Origin: Halobacillus sp. Marseille-Q1614
Lineage (GTDB): Bacteria > Bacillota > Bacilli > Bacillales > Halobacillaceae
Length of the DNA stretch: 64,000 nt
Direction of reading: 5' to 3'
Assembly: GCF_902809865.1 (NCBI RefSeq)
Contig: NZ_CADDWH010000001.1
Location: 2,666,001 to 2,730,000 of the forward strand
Shown here: positions 18,204 to 28,565 of the stretch, in pieces
Position numbering within the stretch: position 1 is the first letter of the stretch
How the letters are laid out: every line of letters begins with the position of its first letter
Notes under the pieces: model-generated
Database searches by the model: none
The model's input: the letters and a program-made list of their open reading frames with translations, nothing else
Told to the model about the DNA's origin: nothing
Made by a program: the position numbers and the translations under genes

Positions 18204-19088
18204 TTACTTAATACCAGAGTGTGCCATCGTGTTCATAACTTTACTTTGCATAAAGATAAATATAATCAAATTAGGCACGAACATAATCAATGAGGCAGCA
18301 GCTGCCATTCCTTGGCCAGCGACTGAATTACCTCCCGTGTCTGCAGCTAGAGTAGACATGAAAAAGGCGAACGTCTTCAAATTTTCATCATCGACAAATA
18401 AAGTAGATGTCTCAGCATTATTCCATACGGCCTGAAAAGCCAGAATAGAAATAGTAGCTATGGCAGGCTTTACTAATGGAACAATGATCTTAAAAAAGAT
18501 ATGGAAATCATTCGCGCCATCAATCTTGGCTGCTTCGATTAATTCGTCTGGTATCTGGTCAATAAATTGTTTAACTAAAAACAACCCGACCGGCATCGCT
18601 AATAGGGGAAAGATATGAGCAAAAAAAGTATCGAGCAGCCCTACCTCATCAATTAACAGATATCGAGGAATCACTACAGCTGCGGGAACAAACATTAAAG
18701 CAAGTGTATTAATTTCAAAAATTGTTTTCTTAAACTTAAAATTTTTCTTTGAAAATACATAGCCAGCCATGGTACTAATGAGTACCGTAAGGAAAACAAC
18801 AATCACAGTGATTACGACGCTGTTAAATAAATAACGCGACATAGGGACACCTGTTGCATTCGTATTACTCGCCAAATCATAGAAGTTCTGAAGCGTGGGT
18901 TTCTGCACAAAGAACCTCGGTGGATAAGCAAACAGTTCATCGATCGGCTTAAAGGCATGGGAAAAAATATAAACGATTGGAATCATCATTAATACAGCCA
19001 TGGGAATTAGAAATAAGTAAAACTTTAGTTGACTTCTATGGAACTTATCTGGATTTATTTTCGTGCCATGAAAAGATGCCATGTTCAC
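18204..19088 (-). CDS. Carbohydrate ABC transporter permease (MalG type)
   Basis: A 294-residue permease with six predicted helices. The first helix, [18 protein letters not shown], is followed by the [17 protein letters not shown] periplasm-facing segment usual in MalG-type CUT1 permeases. The EAA loop is [15 protein letters not shown]. It follows the 19112-19996 permease by 23 bases and completes the first permease pair, directly downstream of the 977-residue binding protein, which is its most likely partner. Confidence 0.9.
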   Translation of the reverse strand: MNMASFHGTKINPDKFHRSQLKFYLFLIPMAVLMMIPIVYIFSHAFKPIDELFAYPPRFFVQKPTLQNFYDLASNTNATGVPMSRYLFNSVVITVIVVFLTVLISTMAGYVFSKKNFKFKKTIFEINTLALMFVPAAVVIPRYLLIDEVGLLDTFFAHIFPLLAMPVGLFLVKQFIDQIPDELIEAAKIDGANDFHIFFKIIVPLVKPAIATISILAFQAVWNNAETSTLFVDDENLKTFAFFMSTLAADTGGNSVAGQGMAAAASLIMFVPNLIIFIFMQSKVMNTMAHSGIK

Positions 19089-19111
19089 ACCCCTGTAAAA
19101 TTAGTAACCTA

Positions 19112-19996
19112 TTAATCTTTCTCACCAAACAGCTTCATAGCTACTCTTGAAAAACCATAAATGAATAAGAGCAGCAGTACGGATAATGCAGCAGCATATC
19201 CCATTTCATATCGAATGAACCCGAAATCTTCTAAGTGGTTGACAATTAACTGACCCGCATTTTGGGGAGTGGGGTTCTGACCGGAGAGCTCTACTCCAAT
19301 GGCCCCTGCCTGGAAGGTCGTTACTACGGCCATAACGGCTCCAAAAAGCATTTGCGGCTTCATCGAAGGAATCGTAATATAAATAATCTCTTGAAACCTA
19401 TTTCGAATCCCGTCAATGTAGGCTGCTTCATATATTTCTCTATCAATATTCAGCACACCAGATAACATCGCGAGAAAACCTACTCCCATGCTCCCCCAAA
19501 GTGTCACTAGAATCATAATGACCATTAAGTATTCGGGTGACTGCAAGAACTGAATGGGTTCTGTGATAAACCCCATAGAGATTAACAAGTTATTTAGATA
19601 ACCTGTCTGATCTCCACTGAAGATAATCTTCCAAACTACTGCCATCGCAACTCCCGCTGTCATAGAAGGCGAAAATAGGATCAAGGCGAGAACGGTTCGA
19701 GGACCCTTCGATATCTGCGCTAGCATCCACGCCAGCATGAATGCGAGGATGTACCCCCCAGGCCCTACAATTAAGGAAAACATTAATGTATTCGGCAATA
19801 CATACTGCATAAACGTGTTATCCTGCGTGATGATATTGACATAGTTGGCCAGTCCGATGAAGGACGGAAATTCTATTGTATTGAAGTAAGTAAAGGATAA
19901 TCCAACCGCGATCGCTACCGGAATAATGATAAATGTAGTAAATAATAATAGATAAGGCGCAAGGAAAATGGATGTACTTAAATGACTTCTATTCAT
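19112..19996 (-). CDS. Carbohydrate ABC transporter permease (MalF type)
   Basis: A 294-residue permease beginning [18 protein letters not shown] after a short cytoplasmic head. The EAA loop [15 protein letters not shown] is slightly atypical after the Gly. It overlaps the end of the 977-residue binding-protein gene by eight bases, so the two are coupled. It pairs with the 18204-19088 permease. The transporter most likely imports long oligosaccharides, since its binding protein is unusually large. Confidence 0.9.
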   Translation of the reverse strand: MNRSHLSTSIFLAPYLLLFTTFIIIPVAIAVGLSFTYFNTIEFPSFIGLANYVNIITQDNTFMQYVLPNTLMFSLIVGPGGYILAFMLAWMLAQISKGPRTVLALILFSPSMTAGVAMAVVWKIIFSGDQTGYLNNLLISMGFITEPIQFLQSPEYLMVIMILVTLWGSMGVGFLAMLSGVLNIDREIYEAAYIDGIRNRFQEIIYITIPSMKPQMLFGAVMAVVTTFQAGAIGVELSGQNPTPQNAGQLIVNHLEDFGFIRYEMGYAAALSVLLLLFIYGFSRVAMKLFGEKD

Positions 19997-22922
19997 CAGC
20001 TTCCAGCCACCTTTCTACCTTTTCGATTGTTGGAATTTCGTATGGTTTAACCGCTTCTCCCTCTTCCATATATCCGAATTCTTCCAGCTTTCTCCGCATT
20101 TCCCGATTAATTAAAATAACACTGTCATCCACGGCCGCACGTGCATTTTCTCCATCAAATACAACTTTATTCCATACATTACTAATCTCACGTTCGACCA
20201 TATAGGAGAAAGGTGTCTTAGGAACTTCCTTCAAATATTCCCACTGTTCCACGATCACTTGTTTATGTTCTTCCGGCAGCGGCAATTGCTTAAAGGATTG
20301 AAGGTTGGCCGTATTCCACATATATTCAGGCCCGTATAATGTTTGTAAGTTGACGGCGAATTCAGTCTGTGTCTCTGTCGACATCCACCATTTCAACAGT
20401 TCCCATGAATCTTCTTTCTTGCCACTTCCATCAAAAATCATAGAAGCTTGTCCTGAGCCTGAGGCCCATCTTTCAACAGTTCCATCTTCCTGCTCAATGC
20501 CAGGCTGTGGAGTGATATTCCACCACCCAGAGATTTCAGGGGCTGCCGTAGTAAGTTCAACATACGTACCAAACGGGGCAACACCAATCGGCAGAGTAGA
20601 ATATCTAAAATGGTTATAGAATCTAGGAACCTGCAGAGGCATACTGTAGATTGTACTTAAATCAGCCATGAATTGAATGCCTTCAAGCGCATTTTCCTCA
20701 TCAATAGTTGTACCGATGCCATCTTCTTCATATAAACTGCCGCCGAATTGATAGATAAATGGAGAAGTCGTTTGAAATGGCTTAAAAGCAGACTCCTGAG
20801 CTAATGGGGTGTAATAGTTCATTCCATATCTCTGCAGCTCAGGCAATATCGATGTGACTTCCTCCCATGTATTTGGTATAGGTATATCTAACTCTTCCAT
20901 AATGTCCTTACGATAGAATTGCACAAAGAAGTCTTGAGTTTCAGGAAGCGCGTAGACTCCATCTTCGATCACTAAAGGAAGGAAAGCCCCTGGTGAAAAC
21001 TGCCGGCCTACTTCGCTGAAATCCTCGAATTGCCTTAAATCAACGGCTGCTCCTCGAATTGCCAGTTCATAGGGAACCCAGTTACTAATCCCTAAAGCTA
21101 GATCAGGCTGCGTGTCGGCAGCGCTTGCTAAAACAAGTTTTTGTTCATCCGGCATTAAAGAGTATTTCACTTTAATGCCTGTTTCTGGTGTGAAATTCTG
21201 GTCAGTGATATTCTGCAGCAATTCCACATATTGTCTCGGGCGATTCACCCACACTTCCAAGGTGTCTTCCTCCACCTCAGCAGTTGCTAAGTTATCCTCT
21301 GTAAAAGACCGAAAAAACCCGCTTACTGAATCTTTCGCTTTTGTTAAAAAACCAGCCTCTGCATCCGGAATGGAAGTATCTCCGTGTACATAGAATCGGT
21401 CAAGCAGAAGCGGCTGTTTGGATAAATTCATAGATATGTCCCCAAGCAGCTGAGCAGCAGAGTTAGACCCTGTCGATAATTGTGTCAGTTTATTTGGAAT
21501 TTCATCTGGTTCAGCCGCTAAATTTTTCAGTTTATCAATTGCTATTTTCAATGAAGCTATTTCAGTAGACTCCTGTCCATCATTTAAAGTAACGAGATAA
21601 TCCACTTCTTTAGTAAGTTTCTCAGCCATGCCGAGCAATTGTTCCTCTACTCCCGGGATGTATTCCTCAATATCCCAGTCACGCGACCCTTGCTGATTTC
21701 CGACTAACTTGCGAATCGATAGAGAAAGCTCGTCAATTTCACGCATGACTTCATCGATGGCAAATAACACACGCCCATGTGGAGAAGGATCTGCTTTTAG
21801 GCTTACTTTGTTCTTTCCTTCTTCCAGATAAAAGAAGTAAGGCTCTCCTTCTTCATTGCTTAACGTCTCGTTGTACCACTCTTTACTATATTTGAATTGA
21901 TATTGCTCCATTTCCTTAAAAGGAACTCGATCATTGATCAATAACTTTCGGTAGACAGGTGCTCTTGATTCATTTTCTTGAAACGCTTTAAAAGATAATT
22001 GATAAAAACCCGCTTCTTCTGCTTCTACTTCCCAGCTGACTGTCTGACCCGGCTCTCTCCAGGAATCCCCCCCTAAAGTATTTAATTGGAGAGAGTCTTG
22101 GGAATAAGGGTGGACAGAGGGATCCTCTGTTGCTACTGGTCTTATGTAGGAACTATTTTTCTCTGATGGATGCTCAGCTTCATAGGTTTTTAGTTCCTTG
22201 TGTTTTTTCGCATCTTTACGGCTGGCTGCGTAGTCCTCATAATCAGGAATCTGTTCCGGTGAGGTTACATAAACATCCCCAACCAGCATTTCACCTCTTA
22301 AATTAAGTAAAGAGATGGTATTTTTCCCTTTTTTCAAATGAAATTGGAGCGGGCGCTTATACATATAGGTGGAATCCTCTGCTTTTACATGCGACCACTG
22401 TTCAATAGGTTCTTGTTTTGGAATAATTTCATTTCCTGAACGATCTGTTTCAAATTCTTCTGTTTCATTTTTCCATTTACTCGGAAATACAATTTGCCTG
22501 CTTTCTGAGAATGGATATTCACCATTGATTTGGATTGCACCCTCTATTGGCATTATCAAATCACCTTGTGGTAAATAATCAAAACCAATTTCGTATAATC
22601 CTTCTTCTTCGACCTCGACTTCAACCGTTAATGACTTTTGATTACGCCAATAGAATACGCGATCCTCATAACCTTGGCTCTCCGATGGGGATAATAATTC
22701 GTTATCATCTATACCTATAAATGAAGAAGGTGAGATAGCACGCTCGAATTGAGCGATGCTATCTAAACCTTTTTCTTTCCATTCGTTGAGTTCGAGGTGA
22801 TAACTCTGTTCTTCAATTTCTTCCACAACGTTCTCTTCATCGTCTTCACCGTTAGCCAGGGCAGCCGTTTGTGGGATAAAGAACAGCATCAATAGCGACC
22901 ATAACAGCACCTTAGATTTCAT
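19989..22922 (-). CDS. Large extracellular solute-binding protein (family 1) with N-terminal carbohydrate-binding-like domains
   Basis: A 977-residue exported protein, about twice the usual length. It has a signal peptide ([23 protein letters not shown]) with no lipobox, then an acidic stretch. About residues 35-400 are beta-rich, with two jelly-roll-like modules ([18 protein letters not shown] and [18 protein letters not shown]), each ending in a KGKNTISL or EGKNKVSL strand; they look like carbohydrate-binding domains. Residues from about 555 to the end are the periplasmic-binding fold ([41 protein letters not shown]). GAGGAGGT precedes the ATG. It is acidic, as expected in a halophile. It heads the first permease pair and is probably tethered by interactions rather than by lipid. 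Confidence 0.85.
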   Translation of the reverse strand: MKSKVLLWSLLMLFFIPQTAALANGEDDEENVVEEIEEQSYHLELNEWKEKGLDSIAQFERAISPSSFIGIDDNELLSPSESQGYEDRVFYWRNQKSLTVEVEVEEEGLYEIGFDYLPQGDLIMPIEGAIQINGEYPFSESRQIVFPSKWKNETEEFETDRSGNEIIPKQEPIEQWSHVKAEDSTYMYKRPLQFHLKKGKNTISLLNLRGEMLVGDVYVTSPEQIPDYEDYAASRKDAKKHKELKTYEAEHPSEKNSSYIRPVATEDPSVHPYSQDSLQLNTLGGDSWREPGQTVSWEVEAEEAGFYQLSFKAFQENESRAPVYRKLLINDRVPFKEMEQYQFKYSKEWYNETLSNEEGEPYFFYLEEGKNKVSLKADPSPHGRVLFAIDEVMREIDELSLSIRKLVGNQQGSRDWDIEEYIPGVEEQLLGMAEKLTKEVDYLVTLNDGQESTEIASLKIAIDKLKNLAAEPDEIPNKLTQLSTGSNSAAQLLGDISMNLSKQPLLLDRFYVHGDTSIPDAEAGFLTKAKDSVSGFFRSFTEDNLATAEVEEDTLEVWVNRPRQYVELLQNITDQNFTPETGIKVKYSLMPDEQKLVLASAADTQPDLALGISNWVPYELAIRGAAVDLRQFEDFSEVGRQFSPGAFLPLVIEDGVYALPETQDFFVQFYRKDIMEELDIPIPNTWEEVTSILPELQRYGMNYYTPLAQESAFKPFQTTSPFIYQFGGSLYEEDGIGTTIDEENALEGIQFMADLSTIYSMPLQVPRFYNHFRYSTLPIGVAPFGTYVELTTAAPEISGWWNITPQPGIEQEDGTVERWASGSGQASMIFDGSGKKEDSWELLKWWMSTETQTEFAVNLQTLYGPEYMWNTANLQSFKQLPLPEEHKQVIVEQWEYLKEVPKTPFSYMVEREISNVWNKVVFDGENARAAVDDSVILINREMRRKLEEFGYMEEGEAVKPYEIPTIEKVERWLEADE

Positions 22923-22951
22923 GATGTTACCTCCTCAGCCTTTTTCCAGCT

Positions 22952-24318
22952 TTACTCTCCGATTGCCTCAAGTTCTTCTTGATATTTCTGATTGGCCAGT
23001 TCATTGATTTGGCTGGCATAATTCTCAATATTTACTTCCCCTGATACGCTTGCATCGATTAAAGCGCCCATCGCAGCATTAGATTCTTCACCTACAGATA
23101 CTCCTGTCGGTGCTTCCCAGCGTGCTTGTCCATAACCCGGGGTTGTCTTAAATGGTTCTACAACTGCATTTTCGATATTTTCATAAGCTTTCACAAGACC
23201 AGGAACATCTACTCTTTCAAAATAAGCATCCAGTACTTCTTGGTCTGTCAGCAAAGGAACACCGTTTAAACTCACGTCTTCTTCTGCATCAGCAATCTCC
23301 ATACGCTTCATGTAACCTTCTTTACCAAAGCCCATCCATTTCGCTAACTCATACGCTTCTTCAGGGTGTTCCGTAGCACTGGAAATTCCATAATAATCAT
23401 GGGTAACAACTGTTCTCTCACCAGGAATACCAATAAAGTCCCAGTCAAAATCAGCGTTTTGTTCATAAACACCGATTGCCCAGCTGCCATCCCACCTGAT
23501 TCCAATACCATTATTCATCCATACTTCATTAGCATCTTCACCATCAAAATTAGCTTTTTGATCTTCAGACAATGTGGCATAAGCGTACCCACTGGTATTA
23601 ATATTGTTCGCTAAATCAATTCCCCCAATGAATTCACTGCTGTCTAAGTGAAATCCGTCATTGAATGTGTACCAGCCCATGTCTTCACTTGCAGCAGCAG
23701 GATACCATTCAGGAATCGCGTTCGCTTCATTTAAACCGACAACGCCTTGGTTGATGTTTGTAATGTCACTAACAGATGCTTCAAATTCATCAATACTCAT
23801 ACCCAGATAAGGCACATCAAGATTGGCATTATTATAAAGGTCTTTGTTTACAAAGTAGCCAAGAATATGCTGCGCTGCAGGAATACCATACACAGTCCCG
23901 CTATAATCGTTGGCTTCCCTTACTGTTTTAGGAATTGCTTCATAATCTTCATCTGACTCCACATATTCGGTAACATCCAATCATTAGCAATACCAGTTGG
24001 AAGGTGTGCGATCGCAAATACGTCCGGCATTTCACCTGCGCTTGCGGCAGAAGCTAATGACTCTTCCCATGGGTCGCTGATAGATTCATCAATTTCAACC
24101 TTAATATTCGGGTGCTCTTCCATAAATGCATCAAGCATCATTCTATCCAAGTTGGCTTCTCCTTCAGTACCAAACGACCAGCTTGCAATGCTGAGCGTCA
24201 CTTCTTCCCCATTTCCACTGTCGTCTGATGATTCTCCTTCTGAGCTTGAATCGTTTGAACATGCAGCCAGAAGGGAAAAGACTGTTAACAAAGTTACAAT
24301 AGACAACCATCTTTTCAT
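22952..24318 (-). pseudogene. ABC transporter substrate-binding lipoprotein, frameshifted
   Basis: Two reading frames join into one normal family-1 solute-binding lipoprotein of about 455 residues. The first part starts at ATG 24318 (AGAGGTG upstream), has a lipoprotein signal with lipobox LLAAC and an Asp/Ser-rich linker, and reads to GIANDWM. The second part resumes with DVTEYVESDED in another frame and continues to the normal C terminus at 22952. The shift is near 23970-23985. The junction GATTGGATGTT would be repaired by restoring four bases (GATTGGTTGGATGTT), which suggests loss of one TTGG of a tandem pair, though another indel is possible. If real, this importer lacks its receptor; if a base-calling error, the gene is intact. 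It lies between the GH35 gene and the 977-residue binding protein. Confidence 0.85.
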
Positions 24319-24360
24319 TTCATACACCTCTTTTTAATTTTTTATAGGTAAGCCAGTGGC

Positions 24361-26700
24361 TTAACTTTTTTTAATAAAATCAATTGTCACTTCCTTCTCA
24401 AAAGAACGAAGTAAATGAACCTTGAAAATTGCGTCTGATTTTCTTTCTATTTTTACCCCTTGGGTTTCAACCGGTTGCCATTTAAACGTTTCAAAAGAAA
24501 GCAATTCCTTATCCTGCTTTAATCTTACCTTCATGGATAAGGTGTCTTCACTTTCTGTTAATTCGAATACTTCCGCTGTACCGAACAGAATCTTCACATC
24601 TTCTGTAATCGTTATATTAATCGGAAGCATCAATCCACCTTTTGGAGGCACTGAAATGCTTTCACCTTCAAACAACTGCAGATTATTCCTATCGACTGTT
24701 GTAACTTTCTTGTATTCATCAAAGTTATGAAGAAATACAAAATAGCTTTCATCAGAAACTTCTCTGACAGAAATATCCAGATTCTGTTCCAAGGTAAATT
24801 CACTAACTACTTCAATCCTTTTTGCGAGCTCACGAATAATGTCATATTTGTAATGGAAATCAAGCTCCATTCCTACTCCGAAAACAACCAGCTTACCTTT
24901 TCCCAACCTTTTTTTAAAGGCAGCGATATCTTTACTTTCGTCTTCTGACCAGGCAAATGCTCCTTCATTTACATCAAAAGCTTCAAAATATTTAGTTTGA
25001 ACACTATCGATTTCTCCAACGGTTACAAAGCCTTCCTTTCTCCCTTTGAGGCTTACACCAATATAATCTTTTAAGAGCGTACACTCTTTGTCATTAAGAT
25101 CCTTTGTTGGTATGGTTGGAAAAAGGATAAGGCGGCCTCCGTTTTCTAAGTAATCTATAAGTTTTTGTTGAATAGGCCGATCCATCCAATTCAATGAAAA
25201 CATCCATAGGCTGGGAACCTTATTTACATCGATCGGCTCATCGTTTTGAATATTTAGACTGTCATAGATTATATTGCTCACTCGAAGTCCTTTGGCTGTA
25301 CCATTATAAAGATTTATATCACTTTCTCGTTGAAACGTTTCAATTAATAGGGAAGAAAAAAGATTACTATATTCTGTCATGTAGTAATCAGGATAAAAAG
25401 CTAAGCATGTGTTGGAGATTTGTTTTGCATTCATTAAAGTTTTTTCAAAGGTGTGGAACATTTTCCCTAAATGCTGGATCACTTCGAAGTGTGGATTCTT
25501 TTCACCGGAAGCTGATAATGGTGCCTGCCATTCATGTCTTCTCCCGTTCAAACCGATATTTTCATAATTCTCTCCACCGACAAACATGTAATAGTTGACG
25601 GCGTTCATTCCATTTGCAAAACAAAGACGTGTGGTCAAATCAAATGTGCTCGGCTGCAATCTGGGCTTATCAGAAGCAGATCCACCTTGAAATTCCGCAG
25701 AAAACAGCGGCTGTTCCGGGGACTGAATGGCTTTGGTAAATGAGTTGGCAAGAACAATATCCGTATAGTTATCAAATTCAATGTTTCCTATATAATAATC
25801 CCCTGCCACAAGGGTATCTTCCATTTTAGCCGCTTCTAATAATTGAGAAACTCCGATTGGATACCTCGTCCCTCGTTTTAAATAGTCAATCGTATGAAAT
25901 CCATGAATATTAAGGATAAAAGGAACAGATATCCCCTCTTTTTGCGCCAGCTTTTTTAAATGTTCAAGGTACATACGATAATGAGTGCGCATAAAAAAGT
26001 AGTATTCGTTTTTTATTACTTTTGCCAAATTATCCTCTGGATGATCAGCCATAAACATAAGCGGATCTGATACATTTGTTTCTGTAAGGGCTTGATTTTC
26101 TTCTAAGTATTGTTCGAATTGTTTTTTAGTAACTTCATTATAATCACCCGTTTTTGTCACCCAATGAAACATGCCAACTTCATTATCAAGCTGGAACATG
26201 ATTACTGGCCCGCCATTAGAGATTTGGAACGGCTCAATAATTGAACAGACCGAGTGATACCAGTTTTCGACCTTTTTCAAAAAAGTTGGGTGCATATAAC
26301 TGACTACTCTAGTAGGATGCGGAAGCCCCTTCTCAGTTTGTGCCACCGCTTGTGGGTAATTATCTATAAACCATGGCGGGACACCATGATCAACAATCTC
26401 TGCCATAACATAAGGCCCAGGTCGGACAAGACAATACACGCCTTCATCATTAACCAACCGTAAAAAGCTTTGGAAATCACGTTCCGATCTAGTTTCACCA
26501 GTCAAATCTATGGTTCCTTCTTTATACTCATGAAATGTCCAGGGTACATAGGTGCTTATCATGTTGACCCCTGCTTCTTTTACTTGCTGAATCCGATTCC
26601 TCCATTCCTCTTTCGGTATTCTAAAGTAATGAAGCTCCGCGCCAAAAATACAAGTTTCTTTCCCATTGATTATGACCTTTTCATTTTCTATTCGGATCAC
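24361..26700 (-). CDS. GH35-family beta-galactosidase-like glycosidase (second copy)
   Basis: I set the start at GTG 26700 (AAAGGGGG five bases upstream), 13 bases after the lacI stop; longer starts overlap lacI. This gives 779 residues. The layout matches the first copy at 6075-8489: FGAELHYFRIPKEEW, STYVPWTFHE, LVRPGPYVMAE, acid/base Glu174 in QLDNEVGM (the same number as in the first copy, which supports the start), and nucleophile region SAEFQGGSA. A beta-rich tail has LMLPINI. It is cytoplasmic. As the gene directly after lacI it is under the strongest direct control. Two operator-like palindromes lie inside it, at 25330 and 24481. Confidence 0.8.
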   Translation of the reverse strand: MIRIENEKVIINGKETCIFGAELHYFRIPKEEWRNRIQQVKEAGVNMISTYVPWTFHEYKEGTIDLTGETRSERDFQSFLRLVNDEGVYCLVRPGPYVMAEIVDHGVPPWFIDNYPQAVAQTEKGLPHPTRVVSYMHPTFLKKVENWYHSVCSIIEPFQISNGGPVIMFQLDNEVGMFHWVTKTGDYNEVTKKQFEQYLEENQALTETNVSDPLMFMADHPEDNLAKVIKNEYYFFMRTHYRMYLEHLKKLAQKEGISVPFILNIHGFHTIDYLKRGTRYPIGVSQLLEAAKMEDTLVAGDYYIGNIEFDNYTDIVLANSFTKAIQSPEQPLFSAEFQGGSASDKPRLQPSTFDLTTRLCFANGMNAVNYYMFVGGENYENIGLNGRRHEWQAPLSASGEKNPHFEVIQHLGKMFHTFEKTLMNAKQISNTCLAFYPDYYMTEYSNLFSSLLIETFQRESDINLYNGTAKGLRVSNIIYDSLNIQNDEPIDVNKVPSLWMFSLNWMDRPIQQKLIDYLENGGRLILFPTIPTKDLNDKECTLLKDYIGVSLKGRKEGFVTVGEIDSVQTKYFEAFDVNEGAFAWSEDESKDIAAFKKRLGKGKLVVFGVGMELDFHYKYDIIRELAKRIEVVSEFTLEQNLDISVREVSDESYFVFLHNFDEYKKVTTVDRNNLQLFEGESISVPPKGGLMLPINITITEDVKILFGTAEVFELTESEDTLSMKVRLKQDKELLSFETFKWQPVETQGVKIERKSDAIFKVHLLRSFEKEVTIDFIKKS
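24481..24494. promoter_or_regulatory. Putative auxiliary LacI operator (13 of 14 match)
   Basis: TTTAAACGTTTCAA differs at one base from the operator core TTGAAACGTTTCAA. It lies inside the 3' end of the second GH35 gene, about 165 bases before the binding-lipoprotein start. It could act as a looping or roadblock site; it could also be chance. Confidence 0.4.
25330..25343. promoter_or_regulatory. Putative auxiliary LacI operator inside the GH35 gene
   Basis: TTGAAACGTTTCAA is the complete 14-base palindromic core shared by the sites at 11953 and 27725, here within the coding region of the second GH35 gene. A perfect 14-base match inside a gene is unlikely by chance and suggests an auxiliary operator. 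Confidence 0.6.
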
Positions 26701-26713
26701 ATACGCCCCCTTT

Positions 26714-27682
26714 CTAGCTTGATTGACGAGGTATAAATTCAATAGGTGTTTCTTCCTCACTGTCATCCCCGTCTTTTTCCAGCATGTTGAATAATGTTTT
26801 TGCTGCGGTTTGTCCCCATTGTTTTTTCTGAACACGGACGGTCGATAAAGGCGGTTGAAAGTACCTGGCTAAATCGATATCATCAAACCCTACAAAAGCC
26901 ATATCCTCAGGCACCTTTAACCCTTTTTTCTGTACAGCTTTGATCGCACCCATCGCCATTTCGTCGTTTGCGGAGACAAAGGCTGTGGGATAATCGTCAT
27001 GATCTTCCAGAAATTTATTCATACTCAGTAAACCACTGATTTCCGTAAAGTCAGCCCTGATTAAGTCATCTGGATTAAAAGTGAACCCATGATGAGTAAG
27101 GACTTCTTTAAATCCTTCCAAACGACTTTCACCATCGAATGATTCTATAGATCCTCCAATAAAGCCAATTCGTTTATGCCCTTGTTCCACAAGGTGATTT
27201 ACGGTGTATGACATGCCAAGTTTATTAGGTAATAAAATTTGTCGAATATAAGGATTCTCTAATTCCCGGTCTAATACTACAATTGGAAATTTTTCACTCG
27301 CTAAACTGTCTAATAATTCATTGCTGATATGATAATTCAGTATAATAGCACCGTCTACGTATCGTTCTACCAGCAAACGATGTTTATCATCCGAGGCACA
27401 TACGACCATTTCATACCCTTGTTTAATAACAGTATCTTGAATTCCTTCTAATAATTCATTAAAAAACGGTCCTGTAAATCCACTTAAGAAGAGGCCTATG
27501 ATATTAGTCTTTTTTTTCTTTAAATTTTTGGCGTTACCATTCGGACGATAGCCGAGTTCTTTGGCAGCCTGCATAACTTTATCTTTTGTTGGTTTGGTTA
27601 TCAGTTCACTGCCATTCATAACGTAGGATGCAGTGGCTACACTTACTTTTGCTCTCTTGGCAACATCTTTTAACGTAGACAA
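26714..27682 (-). CDS. LacI/GalR-family transcriptional repressor
   Basis: A 322-residue regulator with a TTG start and GAGGG six bases upstream. Residues 1-22, STLKDVAKRAKVSVATASYVMNG, are the LacI helix-turn-helix, followed by a hinge helix and a periplasmic-binding-like effector domain (NIIGLFLSGFTGPFFNELLEGI, RIGFIGGS, AFVGFDDIDLARYFQPPLSTV). The effector is presumably a mono- or oligosaccharide released from the imported glycan. It is first in the glycan operon. Its own promoter carries a palindromic operator and a cre, so it is probably autorepressed and under catabolite control. Confidence 0.92.
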   Translation of the reverse strand: MSTLKDVAKRAKVSVATASYVMNGSELITKPTKDKVMQAAKELGYRPNGNAKNLKKKKTNIIGLFLSGFTGPFFNELLEGIQDTVIKQGYEMVVCASDDKHRLLVERYVDGAIILNYHISNELLDSLASEKFPIVVLDRELENPYIRQILLPNKLGMSYTVNHLVEQGHKRIGFIGGSIESFDGESRLEGFKEVLTHHGFTFNPDDLIRADFTEISGLLSMNKFLEDHDDYPTAFVSANDEMAMGAIKAVQKKGLKVPEDMAFVGFDDIDLARYFQPPLSTVRVQKKQWGQTAAKTLFNMLEKDGDDSEEETPIEFIPRQSS

Positions 27683-27724
27683 ACTTTTCCCTCTTCTCTT
27701 AACTTACGACAGCTATTATTTTTC

Positions 27725-27740
27725 ATTGAAACGTTTCAAT
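27725..27740. promoter_or_regulatory. LacI-family operator before lacI
   Basis: ATTGAAACGTTTCAAT is a perfect palindrome identical to the site before the GH94 gene. It begins five bases downstream of the -10 box of the lacI promoter, a position where repressor blocks initiation. Confidence 0.85.
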
Positions 27741-27744
27741 AAAA

Positions 27745-27773
27745 ATTATAGCGAATTGTGTAAGCGATTACAA
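27745..27773 (-). promoter_or_regulatory. Sigma-A promoter of the lacI-GH35-transport operon
   Basis: On the minus strand TTGTAA (27768-27773) and TATAAT (27745-27750) are separated by 17 bases, a good vegetative promoter. The -35 box overlaps a cre and the operator follows the -10 box. Confidence 0.8.
27759..27772. promoter_or_regulatory. CcpA cre site over the lacI promoter
   Basis: TGTAAGCGATTACA (minus strand TGTAATCGCTTACA) fits the cre consensus TGWAANCGNTNWCA at every position. It overlaps the -35 region, so CcpA binding would repress the glycan operon when preferred sugars are present. Confidence 0.8.
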
Positions 27774-27955
27774 TATATTTTTCTGAATTTTATCACGATT
27801 CATATCTTCTAATCGTTTAACAGGAATATAGTCTTGGATTATTTTTACATATATTGGTTCTTTAACGTTAAATAAGGAAATCTAATAGTTGTTTAGAAGT
27901 ATGTATTTGATGAACAAAGAGATGTCTATATTGAAAATGGTACAAATTATTTAAT

Positions 27956-27989
27956 AAAAAGCTATTTAGCGTAAACTAAATAGCTTTTT
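27956..27989. terminator. Rho-independent terminator after yueI
   Basis: Fourteen-base perfect arms AAAAAGCTATTTAG and CTAAATAGCTTTTT enclose a six-base loop, with T-rich flanks on the minus strand. It lies just after the yueI stop. Between it and the lacI promoter (27774-27955) I see only AT-rich spacer. Confidence 0.8.
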
Positions 27990-28004
27990 ATAATAGTTAT
28001 TAGT

Positions 28005-28451
28005 TCACTTCACAGGTTTAAACAGCGACTTAATAAATCCAGTAAGCCCACCTTCTTTAGAACTTTCGCTTTCGGATTTCTCAGGGGTTTTCAATTCAAC
28101 TTCGTCTTTTTCTATCGCATAATCTACTGTCAAAATAGCTCCAAGATCCGTTTCCGCATCCTGATTGGAAACTGTCGTGTGGCGAATCCTGTTTTGATCT
28201 GCTACCTTCCGATACGGCTTGCGAAATCGATAGCTGACTTTCCCGTTTAACAACAGCTTCGCATCTTTATATTCTTTCATCGCTTGGGATAACTCATTTA
28301 GGCCCGCTTTTTGCATAACCTGACCTTTCGTTAACACGAGCACCACGCGTTCTCTTAGTGTTCCGAGGTATCTCTTACGTTCGGCTGGCTTTGTTTGCCT
28401 GCTGCCGTAAATCCCTTCCTGTAAATAGTCGTCTACATTAGGTTTTTTCAT
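28005..28451 (-). CDS. yueI: YueI family protein (DUF1694)
   Basis: A 148-residue soluble protein of the DUF1694 family, named for Bacillus subtilis YueI. The family signature is the N-terminal half: NVDDYLQEGIYGSRQTKPAE, RYLGTLRERVVLVLTKGQVM, and LLLNGKVSYRFRKPYRKVA. The C-terminal 35 residues are charged, Ser/Glu-rich and likely disordered, ending GFIKSLFKPVK. AAGGAGA lies seven bases before ATG. The function of the family is unknown. It appears monocistronic. Confidence 0.85.
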   Translation of the reverse strand: MKKPNVDDYLQEGIYGSRQTKPAERKRYLGTLRERVVLVLTKGQVMQKAGLNELSQAMKEYKDAKLLLNGKVSYRFRKPYRKVADQNRIRHTTVSNQDAETDLGAILTVDYAIEKDEVELKTPEKSESESSKEGGLTGFIKSLFKPVK

Positions 28452-28565
28452 GGTGATTCTCCTTACTCTGCACGTTTCATTTCTTCTTTATTTATGTCCT
28501 ATCCTCGCATATCCATAAGCAGGCGGCAAATAAATAAACTCGTCAAGATTAAGGAACTGAATATA

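Noticed and set aside
21988-22001. Another LacI operator inside the 977-residue binding-protein gene (TTGAAACGCTTTAA)
   Set aside because: It deviates at two core positions and is not palindromic enough; probably chance within coding sequence.
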